Below are positions 1-10,100 of a stretch of 64,000 nt of DNA, in pieces (the first letter of the stretch is position 1; every line of letters starts with the position of its first letter). The notes under the pieces are model-generated. The model did not search any database. It was given only the letters and a program-made list of their open reading frames with translations, and was not told the origin of the DNA. The translations under genes and the position numbers were made by a program. The stretch spans positions 124,001 to 188,000 of the forward strand of contig NZ_JAVFVT010000001.1 in NCBI RefSeq assembly GCF_030929555.1. The letters run 5' to 3'. Origin of the DNA: Paenibacillus sp. LHD-117. Lineage in GTDB: Bacteria; Bacillota; Bacilli; Paenibacillales; Paenibacillaceae.

Positions 1-2026
1 CGGTGTTGTCGATTATGCGGCTTCTACAATAGAAGGAGTTTTTGGCGACTGGAAGAAGTTTAGCTGCGTTCTGGAGCCGACGGGTTCGTCTTCGACGGCT
101 AGGCTTCAGCTTGTGATGACAAGCGCTGGTATTCTGCATTTGGACATGGTGTCCTTATTCCCTGAGCGTACATGGAAAAATAGGGAGAACGGTGTACGTA
201 ATGATCTAGGCGAAATGTTGAATGATATGGGAGCTAAGTTTTTTCGCTTTCCAGGAGGATGTCTGGTTGAAGGAAGAGTGATCGAAAACCGGTATAAGTG
301 GAAGGAAACGGTCGGTCTGCTTGAAACACGCAAACAAACGTTCAATCAATGGTCGTTTAGGCCCGAATATCCGCACTATAATCAGTCTTTTGGATTTGGC
401 TTTTATGAATATTTCCAATTGGCGGAGGACTTAGGTGCTGAACCGATTCCGTGTTTGAATGCCGGCATCTCTCACCATGACGCAGCGGGACGAGTTACAA
501 TGGTGCCAATGGAGCGAATGGGGGAAGTGGTGCAAGACGCTCTCGACCTTATCGACTTCGCTAACGGCACGGATATGACCAACCAATGGGCTAAGTTAAG
601 GTCAGACATGGGGCATCCGGAGCCGTTCCATCTAAAATACTTGGAGATCGGAAATGAAAACGGAGGTCCCGAATATTACGAGCGATATAAGCTTTTCTCT
701 GAGGCTCTTCGAGCTTCGCATCCAGAAATTAAGTTGATTGTTGGCGGAGGATTTACAAAAAACGATGCGATTAACTTAGAAACCTGGTCTAGAATGCAGA
801 GGGGAGATATCGACGCTGATATTGTCGACGACCATTATTATTTGGATCCCAATGACTTTTACAACAGCATGAATCTATACGACAACTACGATCGCAATCT
901 TGGCACCGTGTTTGTCGGCGAATACGCATCTAGAGGAAACCGAATGGAGAATGCGCTTGCAGAAGCCGCCTACATGACCCACTTGGAGGAGAATGGCGAT
1001 GTCGTGGAGTTAGCCGCTTATGCCCCTCTATTGGCGAAGCACAACTATATGCAATGGGCGCCCGATGCGATCTTCTTCACGAACGAAACCTGCTACGGTA
1101 CGCCGAATTATTATGTCCAGAAGTTATTCATGCGCAATGTCGCGAACTATACTCTATTGTGGGAGTTGATTCGAAACGGTAAGGCAGCCCATAAGATTCA
1201 AGGAGCAATCGGGTTAGGCTCCAATCGTACCTCCGTTGAGTTCACCAACTTGACTGTAATCAATGATGATAGTGGAGCTATTTTGTTAAGTGACGATACC
1301 TCGAACGATCGTTTGCAATGGTCGGTTTCGACCGGGATATGGGGATTTTCTAATGGTGTATGCGCGCAGACCAATCCATTGGCATCAAACGCGTTGATCT
1401 ACACAGGAAATTTTCAAGCCAATAATTACACTTTAACGGTCAGAGCGAGAAAAACGGCAGGCGAAGAAGGATTCGTCATTCATCTCGGACAGCGTGACAG
1501 TGAAAATTATATTCGCCTGACGTTAGGCGGATGGGGCAACTCCAAAAGCGCCTTCGAAAAAATCGTTAACGGCAAAACAAGCTTAATGACACCTTATTTC
1601 GATACTGTCCAATACCCGACCATTGAAACCGGCGAATGGTACGATATCCGATTGACTGTGCGGAGCAACCGAGTCCAATGCTATGTACGAGGTGATCTGG
1701 TCTTCGAAATCGTCGACAGACCGAAAACGGGACCGGTATATGCAACGGCCGGCAAAGACGAGTCGTCAGGAGATATCGTCGTGAAGCTTGTGAATCCGCA
1801 CGATGTGAAACAAACGATCGATGTGGTATTGAACGATGCAGGCGTCGTCTGTCCTGAAGGGGTGAAGACCGTACTAAAAGGTAATGGGCCAGATGATACC
1901 AATACGCTCGAACATCCGACTCAAATTGTACCGCTTACAACTACGATTGATGGTTTAGGAAATGAGAATTCCATATCTTTGGATCCTTATTCTCTAACGT
2001 TGGTGCGATTCCGAACAAAATGGTAA
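1..2026 (+). CDS. GH51 alpha-L-arabinofuranosidase, 5' end cut by window
   Basis: Removes terminal alpha-L-arabinofuranosyl groups from arabinoxylan or arabinan oligomers. The reading frame is open from base 2 with no stop, and the residues before the first ATG (113) continue a carbohydrate-binding-like beta-sandwich, so the gene starts outside the window and the ATG at 113 is internal. The (beta/alpha)8 barrel shows the GH51 signatures FRFPGGCLVEG, the acid/base Glu in EIGNENGG (codon 656-658) and the nucleophile Glu in FVGEYAS. A C-terminal beta-sandwich follows. It resembles the GH51 at 38517-40907 over its full visible length, so the two are paralogues in different regions. Whether it has a signal peptide cannot be seen. 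It is followed after 50 bases by a GH43 gene, probably in one operon. Family call is firm; exact substrate is inferred. Confidence 0.9.
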   Translation, partial: GVVDYAASTIEGVFGDWKKFSCVLEPTGSSSTARLQLVMTSAGILHLDMVSLFPERTWKNRENGVRNDLGEMLNDMGAKFFRFPGGCLVEGRVIENRYKWKETVGLLETRKQTFNQWSFRPEYPHYNQSFGFGFYEYFQLAEDLGAEPIPCLNAGISHHDAAGRVTMVPMERMGEVVQDALDLIDFANGTDMTNQWAKLRSDMGHPEPFHLKYLEIGNENGGPEYYERYKLFSEALRASHPEIKLIVGGGFTKNDAINLETWSRMQRGDIDADIVDDHYYLDPNDFYNSMNLYDNYDRNLGTVFVGEYASRGNRMENALAEAAYMTHLEENGDVVELAAYAPLLAKHNYMQWAPDAIFFTNETCYGTPNYYVQKLFMRNVANYTLLWELIRNGKAAHKIQGAIGLGSNRTSVEFTNLTVINDDSGAILLSDDTSNDRLQWSVSTGIWGFSNGVCAQTNPLASNALIYTGNFQANNYTLTVRARKTAGEEGFVIHLGQRDSENYIRLTLGGWGNSKSAFEKIVNGKTSLMTPYFDTVQYPTIETGEWYDIRLTVRSNRVQCYVRGDLVFEIVDRPKTGPVYATAGKDESSGDIVVKLVNPHDVKQTIDVVLNDAGVVCPEGVKTVLKGNGPDDTNTLEHPTQIVPLTTTIDGLGNENSISLDPYSLTLVRFRTKW

Positions 2027-2076
2027 AGAGTGCGTCAAGTATTACTATTAACTCAAAAAAGGTGTGAACGAATACG

Positions 2077-3897
2077 ATGGTTAATGATGTCTGGAGTGAA
2101 AATAATTTCGTCCTTTGTTATACAAGGGAGCCTCAAGAGGACATGATTTACGCGGAAAGACTTGCCTACAGCATGCATTTGGCTTACAGCGAAGACGGCG
2201 CGAGTTATCGATCGCTTAATCATAATTCCGGCGTGTTGTTCGCTAAAGCGACGGATAACGAGAACGGAACGATGAATGCAAAGAGTTTAAAAAATCCATT
2301 TCTCTTCCGTCTGGACAATGGCCAGTTCGGAGTCGTAGCGGTTCGTACTGAGGCGAATGGGCAGCGGGATCCGCAGAGCGCAGGGAGGATTCTATTCTTC
2401 GTAACTTCTGACCTGCTTCAATACCGGGAAGTGGGACTCCTTAATCTGAAAACTGAAGCTTATGTTGATGATGTTACCTGTAAATACGTGGAGGCGGTGA
2501 AGGCTTATATTATTCATTGGTGCGACGAAAGCGGCAATGGTTTTCAAAACACGATTACCGATCTCTTTGACCTGGAAGGAGCATCGAATCCGGAGTCTGC
2601 AGAAGCACCTATTCAATCAGAACAGATTTACAATATTGAAGGAATCGTCCCCCGAAACGTCATTCCTGTTCCGCGGGAGATCGCTCATCGGCTTGTATGT
2701 AAATTAACGGTCCCGACGAATGTGGCCATAGAGCTTCAGGAAAGTATGGTTGCAGCATCACCAGAAGAGCTGAAGGCAGTTAAGGCCACTGCCGTATACA
2801 GTGACGGAACGACTGCGCTGAAGAGCGTGGAATGGATGACGGATGCCGTAGATTGGTCTAAACAAGGAACTTATGTTGTGGAGGGGACGATCCAACAGCA
2901 GAAATACGAGTTTCCCATGGCGGTTAATCGTGCGGACCCTTGCATTGCCCGGTGGAATGGAAAGTACTATTTTATTGCGACCAATGATGCCGACGGCAAT
3001 CAGACATTGTTCATTAGGGAAGCGGACAGCATACCGGGCCTGATTCACGCTGAAGAACACTTAATTCTAGACACCAAAACGTATGATCACATTAAGGGAC
3101 TGTTGTGGGCGCCTGAGATTCATATTATTGAAGATCAGCTTTACATTTTCCATGCGGCAACGACAGGTGAATTTTTGTATGAAGAGTGCCACGTCATGCA
3201 GCTGCGCGAAGGCGGAGACCCAACCCAAGCTGCAGATTGGAGCATGCCAAGACGCGTATTGAAGAAAGACGGAACGGAGCTGTGCGAGGCAGGAAAGGTT
3301 ATTTCCCTGGACATGACCGTTATTCAAGTTAACGGCGAATGTTATGCAGCTTGGTCAGAAAGGCAGTTTGTGCCAGTCGATCTCGGAGCGTGGGTTTATA
3401 TCGCAAAGCTTGATCCTCATGAGCCGTGGAAGCTGATAAACGATCCCGTATTATTAACGAAGCCGGATTACGGTTGGGCGAATAATCATACTTTTGTCGA
3501 TGAAGGACCGTTCGCGTTGATCCGCGATAATAAACTTTTTGTTACGTTTGCCAGCGCGGCGGTGGACGCTACTTATGTAGTAGGATTACTCGTTGCGGAG
3601 CTTACTTCGGATCTCCTGGATGCCAACAGTTGGACGAAAGGGAATTATCCGCTGCTTACCTCCCGGAGCGTTCCAGGCGAATACGGTCCCGGTCATAATT
3701 CATATGTAGTAGATGATGAAGGTACCATATGGAATACGTATCATGCGCGACCTGGCATCGACGCGCCAAGATGCTCTGGCCTGCGGCGTATTCACTTTGA
3801 TATTGACGGCTATCCGGTATTGGATCTGACCGAAGAAAAGGATCTTAATCCAGAGCTTGCCAATGTGACAATTCTTGTGACTGTTCACAACGAATAA
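2077..3897 (+). CDS. cytoplasmic GH43 family enzyme with internal Ig-like domain
   Basis: This 606-residue protein has no signal peptide, so it should act on imported oligosaccharides. Residues 1 to about 190 look like a partial beta-propeller. Residues about 210-280 form a bacterial Ig-like (Big_4 type) unit with the pattern AVYSDGT..W..D..G.Y.V.G. The catalytic five-blade propeller follows, with the base Asp in RADPCIARWNGKYYF (residue 287), a modulator Asp in ISLDMTVI and the acid Glu in FVDEGPFALI (residue 476). GH43 members are mainly beta-xylosidases or alpha-L-arabinofuranosidases; the sequence alone does not decide. It lies 50 bases after the GH51 gene and ends in front of a hairpin, so both are probably the tail of one operon. 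Confidence 0.8.
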   Translation: MVNDVWSENNFVLCYTREPQEDMIYAERLAYSMHLAYSEDGASYRSLNHNSGVLFAKATDNENGTMNAKSLKNPFLFRLDNGQFGVVAVRTEANGQRDPQSAGRILFFVTSDLLQYREVGLLNLKTEAYVDDVTCKYVEAVKAYIIHWCDESGNGFQNTITDLFDLEGASNPESAEAPIQSEQIYNIEGIVPRNVIPVPREIAHRLVCKLTVPTNVAIELQESMVAASPEELKAVKATAVYSDGTTALKSVEWMTDAVDWSKQGTYVVEGTIQQQKYEFPMAVNRADPCIARWNGKYYFIATNDADGNQTLFIREADSIPGLIHAEEHLILDTKTYDHIKGLLWAPEIHIIEDQLYIFHAATTGEFLYEECHVMQLREGGDPTQAADWSMPRRVLKKDGTELCEAGKVISLDMTVIQVNGECYAAWSERQFVPVDLGAWVYIAKLDPHEPWKLINDPVLLTKPDYGWANNHTFVDEGPFALIRDNKLFVTFASAAVDATYVVGLLVAELTSDLLDANSWTKGNYPLLTSRSVPGEYGPGHNSYVVDDEGTIWNTYHARPGIDAPRCSGLRRIHFDIDGYPVLDLTEEKDLNPELANVTILVTVHNE

Positions 3898-3934
3898 GCG
3901 TAGAATTACAATTCAAATTAGTGACGATCGATAT

Positions 3935-3978
3935 ATAGCCCGCCCATAAGGAGTGAACCTCCTATATCGGCGGGCTAT
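3935..3978 (+). terminator. hairpin after the GH51-GH43 operon
   Basis: A perfect 10-bp stem (atagcccgcc at 3935-3944, ggcgggctat at 3969-3978) encloses a smaller aggag/ctcct stem. No T-run follows, so it may be a weak or factor-aided terminator, or an mRNA-stabilising end. Confidence 0.45.
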
Positions 3979-4022
3979 CCCATCTTCGTAATCTCTTATC
4001 CGCCAAATGACTAAAATCCTTT

Positions 4023-4073
4023 ACTTTTCGAATATGATAGTCCATCGATTAACCATAAGAAGTCATTTATGAT
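4023..4073 (+). promoter_or_regulatory. activator box and -10 of the 2401-residue enzyme gene
   Basis: The box starting ACTTTTCGAATATGA at 4023 and ending CCATCG at 4047 matches 23 of 25 bases of the box at 17341-17365 in front of the other giant SLH gene. A -10-like TATGAT lies at 4068-4073, exactly 45 nt from the box start, as at 17341. The box end reaches the expected -35 position and no good -35 hexamer is present, which fits an activator-dependent promoter. The AraC protein at 11486-12370 is the obvious candidate. Confidence 0.6.
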
Positions 4074-4146
4074 AGGCTCATATCTTATAAGAAAGGAAGG
4101 AGCGAAAGGATATGAGGATGCAAACTTAATGTTTTTCATCTTTTAA

Positions 4147-4160
4147 TGTAATCGCTATCA
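4147..4160 (+). promoter_or_regulatory. cre box (CcpA)
   Basis: TGTAATCGCTATCA fits the catabolite-response consensus TGWAANCGNTNNCA at every position. It lies between the predicted -10 (4068-4073) and the start codon at 4185, a roadblock position that would give glucose repression. Confidence 0.7.
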
Positions 4161-4184
4161 TTTGATTCGAGGAAGGAGTTTGTC

Positions 4185-7100
4185 ATGAAGAAAATGTTGA
4201 ACAGATGGGTATCTCTAACGATGGTTATTGCAATGATAACGACAATGTTCGGAGGTTATTCCTCCGCGCAGGCAGCATGGGATCCTACCAATGATCTATT
4301 GCTGCATTATAAGTTCGATGCCAGCTCGATTCAAGGAACGAGCGTGGTAGATGCGTCCGGCAATGGCTATGACGGCATTATAGGAGGAGATACAACACCT
4401 TCAGTTATGATGACGGAAGGTAGAGAAGCCATTAGTCTCGATGGTATAAGTCAATTTGTGAAAGCGCCTTCAGGCGTTTTGAACTCATTAAATGATTTTA
4501 CGATAGCTTTCTGGGCCTATTTGGATGAGAAACAAGGTCAGTTCACCCGGTTTTTCGATTTTGGAGATACGGATGCTGGAAAAATGTATTTCACAGAAAC
4601 GTTATTTCTGAGCATGGATGGACTTCCGTGGGGAGAAAACACGCTCAATGGCGGTGATCCCATAAATGTTGGCGAGTGGTCTCACGTTACGTTGAGCAAA
4701 ACAGGAACCACTTATACGATTTATAAAAATGGAGCGATCCTCCAACAAGCAAATATTGCCGTTAAACCTTCGGACTATACGGAAAGTCAGTTTGTAAAGA
4801 ACTATATCGGCAAATCAAATTGGCAGGATCCTTACCTTAAAGGTAAAATTAGCGATTTTCGAATCTACAATATTGGATTGTCAGGAGAAGAAGTAGCAGG
4901 TCTTGCAGGTAGTAACAGCCTTTCGGATCCGAACCTTAAGCTTTGGTATCAGTTCGAAGAGATGAATGGAACGACGGTATCGGATTCTTCAGGCCATGGA
5001 TTCGATGGAGCTTATGTTAATACGCCTGCATGGGGGACTGGCGTAAGCGGTAACTCCTTCAAGATGACCGGCGGAGCAAGCGATTCTTCGACGGCTTCGT
5101 ACGTCAAGATTCCAAACGGCGTGTTAGAAGGGTTAAACGATATAACCGTATCTGCTTGGGTGAAATGGGACAGCGAAGCTGCCTATCAATGGCTTTACGC
5201 CCTTGGCGTCGATACAAGCAAATATTTATTCTTCACGCCGAAAATTTGGAATGGGTATCCCTACTCGGCGATCACGTCAAATGGAGGCGGCGGAGAACGC
5301 GGATCCAATCTTCAAACTGCTTTCCCAACCGGTGAGTGGAAGCATGTTGCTTACTCACTTGATTCCGCTGCACAAATAAGTACCGTTTACATTAATGGAG
5401 AGCAGGCAGCTAAAAATGAAAGCGTAACCGTCAAGCCCTCGGATCTTTACGATGTAAGCAAAGACTATTCAGGTTACATTGGAAAGTCCTTCTATCCTGA
5501 CCCGTATTTCGGCGGAGAAGTGGATGATTTCCGCATCTACTCAATCCCTCTGACTGAAAATGAGGTACAAGAGTTATATGTTGGAGGCATAGCTGCTGAA
5601 CAAGCCGTTGCCTTGGCAAAAGAGAAGTTGAGCATCGGAAGCACTATTGTGAACGATGATGTATTTTTGCCGAGCAGCTTCTATGGGACAACCATAACAT
5701 GGACGTCTAGCAATACGGCTTATTTTAATCATGACGGCTCCGTTACTAGGCCGGCTGAGGGTCAGTCTGTTGCGGAAATTACGTTAACGGCGACCATTCA
5801 GAAAGCGAATGCAACTGACACGAAGATTTTCACTATCAATGTACTTCCCGTTGGATTTTCCATTAATGCAGGCAGTTACAACCCTATCATCAAAACGGAT
5901 GCTAACGGGGACATTCTGTTTACAGCCGATCCGGCTGCTATGGTTGATGGAGATACCGTTTACTTATACGTTGGAAGGGATGAGGCAGCTCCTGGAACAT
6001 GGTTCTACATGAAGGAGTGGCTGGCCTTCTCATCTACAGATATGGTCAATTGGAAAAATGAAGGCAGCATTCTGAAGAGTGCGGACTTTTCGTGGGCGAC
6101 GGATGCTTCCTCATGGGCTGCCCATATGACAAAAAGAAATGGCAAATATTATTTTTACACGACAGTTGATCGCGGAGGAGGAAACGGAAACGCAATTGGT
6201 GTTGCGGTCTCTTCGAGCCCTACCGGACCATTCGAAGATGCGATCGGTGGCCCTTTATTCGATAATGCGATTACAACAGGAGCACCACTCGCCTCTATGG
6301 AAGACATTGACCCTGCAGTCTTTGTCGATGATGACGGGCAGGCTTATCTCTATTGGGGTAATAGCATATTCCATTATGCACTGTTAAACGACGATATGAT
6401 TTCTATAAAAGATTTGAACGGCGACGGCAAAATTACCGAAGGGCAAGATATATTCACAGGCGCTCCTATTCATAATTTGCCTGGTGGATTTGGCGAGGGA
6501 GCGTGGGTTCATAAAGCTAACGGAAAATATTATTTAACCTTTCCCCAGGAGTTGCCGCAAAAAATCGTCTATGCGACGTCCGATAGTCCGAGAGGACCTT
6601 GGCAGTATCAAGGTGTTATTATGGATGGTAACTGGGGACCGAATGGCGAGGATGTTTCCGGAACGAATCATCCGGCAGTTATTGAGTTTAAAGGAAAGAC
6701 TTATATTATCTATCATAATTCAGCACTCCCGTCTGGCGATCATCATCGTCGCTCCGTTAGTGTCGAGGAACTGCGGTATAACCCAGATGGATCCATTCAA
6801 AAATCTTATATGTCCTCGACCGGTCTAACCGGGGACGAGATGCTGATCCGGTCGGATCGTCACCCCGACAAATATATTCGATTTAAAAGCGGCAGTAACT
6901 ATCTGGCGGAGTTCCAAGAGAATGAACTGACTTTTAAGTGGGACATCGCATTAGGGTTAGCCGACCAAGTCACGGTGGATATGGTATCCATTCAAGCGGT
7001 GAACAAACCTGGTTACTACTTGGGAATCGAAGGCAACAACGTGACATTGACGAAAAACGACAATACGACGGATTACAAGAATAGAACAACCTTCAGAAAG

Positions 7101-10100
7101 GTTCCTGGATTGGCGGATGAAAGCGGGGTATCGTTCCAATCCATTATTGATCCTAACGTGTATCTTAGACAATCTGAAACAGACGGATACACCATCAAGG
7201 CAGGAGTTTATAGTGGAAACTCCAGTCAGGAGGACAAGCAGGACGCGACGTTCCACCTTGTCAGCGCGGATGGAATGGGTGAAGAACCAACAGAAGAAGG
7301 CCCGAATCCTTTGATTAAATATAGCTTCAATGAAAATTCCGGAATGACGGTTGTGAATTCCGGGACTCTGGGTGCGGAGTATAATGCCACTTCGTCCGAA
7401 GCTATTACAGCAGTCGAAGGTGTTAATGGAAATGCTCTTTTGTTCGACGGCGTCACGCAGTTTGTCACGATTCCGAAGGAACTGAGCTTTGGCAACGAAT
7501 TGACGATAAGCATGTGGGTTAAGACTTTGGACAATTCGACGATCTCCATGCTCTACAACTTCGGCAATACCGATGACAAATCCAAATCCATGTGGCTTAA
7601 TCAACGATCGGCACAAACGCAGAAGCTGGCAGCCGCAATGGAACCTGCTTGGGCGGCAGGAAATGTCATTTCGGATGCGTCGCCGCTTCCGATGGATAGC
7701 TGGATCCATTTGGCTATTGGGTATAATGGGAAGTCGATCACCGTTTACAAAGACGGGGTAGCCGTAGCGACGAATACCGCGTCTAATCAGCCTTCCGATT
7801 ACAATGGAGAGTTCCTGCATAATTACATCGCCAAGTCATTATGGCCGGATCCGTTATTCAAAGGATATATGGATGACTTCCGCATTTATGATCAGACGCT
7901 TAACCAGGAACAAATCGCGTCGATGTCGAGTGATCGAAATGCCGTTGTGGTTGCTCAAGATACTGCTGCATTGACACTTGGCGATACGAGTGCGGTGTCA
8001 AGGAACATGGAGTTGCCGATGTTGGGAGAAGCCGGTTCTTTCATCGCTTGGAGCAGTAGCGATGAAGCAGTCATTACGAATAAAGGAATTATCACTTTGC
8101 ATGACTCGGAACAAACTGCAGTACTTACAGCAAGTATCACGAAAGGAAGCGAGACTTCAACCAAATCGTTCACGATTACCATTCCGGATCGCGTAACGGC
8201 AGCATTGAACTTCCTAGAACTAGAAGCTGCCGAGATGTCCCTTCCTAACGCAGAAAATATTCGAGGTAATATCACATTGCCGGAGAAAACGGCAGCTGGA
8301 GCAACGATTACCTGGGCATCGGATCGGGAAGACGTTATTAGTACCGTAATAACGCCAAACGACGATTATGATATTACTCCGGCAGGGGTGGTTAAGCGCC
8401 AGAATTCCGACACGCATGTTAAATTATCCGCTACTTTGTCTTATGAAGGTCAAAGCAAGACGAAAGTCATGACGGTGACCGTCAAAGCTGCGACAGAACC
8501 AATCGAAGACAATGAGCTAGCAGGGTATTATTACACTTACTTCCGTTCGAATCTATACGGCGATGGAGAAAGTCAAAATATACATCTCGCGACTAGTAAG
8601 GACGGCTTGTTCTGGGATGACATGAATAATAACGAGCCGATTCTCCATGCTACTCTAGGTACGAAAGGCGTACGCGACTCGTATATCATTCGTGCCCCAG
8701 AGGGAGATCGATTCTATTTGATCGGTACGGATTTGGATGCCAACTTAGGGAATTGGGGTGCATATTCCGGAAACGGAAGCAAGTCGATATATGTATGGCA
8801 ATCGGATGATCTTATTAATTGGTCTGAACCAAGACTCATTCCGATTGCACCTGATAATGCCGGGAATATGTGGGCGCCTGAAACGATTTATGACCCCAAT
8901 ACGGGTGAGTATATTGTTTACTTCGCTTCCAATTTACCTGCTGGGCCAAATGATCCGGGTCATCATCGGATTTTGTACGTAAAAACACGAGACTTCTGGA
9001 CCTTCAGCGAAGCGAAAACATATAAGCATAGAACACCGGAGTATAGCATCATCGACACCAGCATGCTAGCGTTCGCCGGGAACTATTACCGATTTACGAA
9101 AAATGAAAAAGATGTCACGATCATGTTGGAAAAAAGCGATAAACCGCTTGGCGAATTTACTCTGGTCAAGGAGAAGGTCGCGGATCAAGGAAGCGTTGAA
9201 GGCCCCGGTATCTTCAAGCTGAACGGCCAAGATAAGTTCTTATTGTATATGGACGGATACGGCGCAAGAAACGACGGCTTCTTCCCGACGATTGCCGAAT
9301 CGCCAGAAGATTTGGATCAAGGGAATTTTCGAGCTCTCGACAAAACGGAATTCCGAATGCCAACAGGCGCCAAACATGGTTCTATGCTGCCGATAACGCA
9401 AGAGGAGTATGACCGGGTAATGGCCGAATGGGGCGGTTCCCTCGTACAGCCTGTAACCCCGGGTACAGGCCAGGTGTTGCCTGATCTGGAGTACACATTT
9501 GATCTGGCATTGTCAGGAACGACGGTTACGAACTCCGGGAAATCCGGTGCCGCGGGTAACGCAACGATTCATAACGGAGCAACGTATGTCGCAGATGCGG
9601 AGAAAGGACAAGTATTGTATTTGAGCGGTGGAGACTCGGAGACGAATAGCCCGTATATGCGACTCCCGGAAAACTATTTCGTCGGCAAAGACAATATTTC
9701 CGTGTTCATGGACGTTAAGACGCAAATGAACGGATGGGATCGGTTTTACACATTCTCAATTGCAAAAGACCGGCAGAAATACCTAGGTATTCGTGCAAGC
9801 GGCGGCGGTACGTATTCTGCTATTACGGTGAAATCGGATGGATTTGAGCAAATGGCGGAATATGTTGCGACACCTGGTCTTCATGATCAATGGACTAATG
9901 TCGGAATCGTGCTAAGCAGGAATGAAGACGGGGTGCACAGTACGTTAAAGATCTATCAGGATGGCATACTCGCAGCAGAGAACATATTGTTAACCGCCAA
10001 CCTGTCAACGATGGGCGGGGTGCTGAATGCTTTTATCGGCAAGCCCGTCCATGAAGGCGCAGATGTCCCGGGATGGGTAGTTCAGCAGTACTTTAAGGGG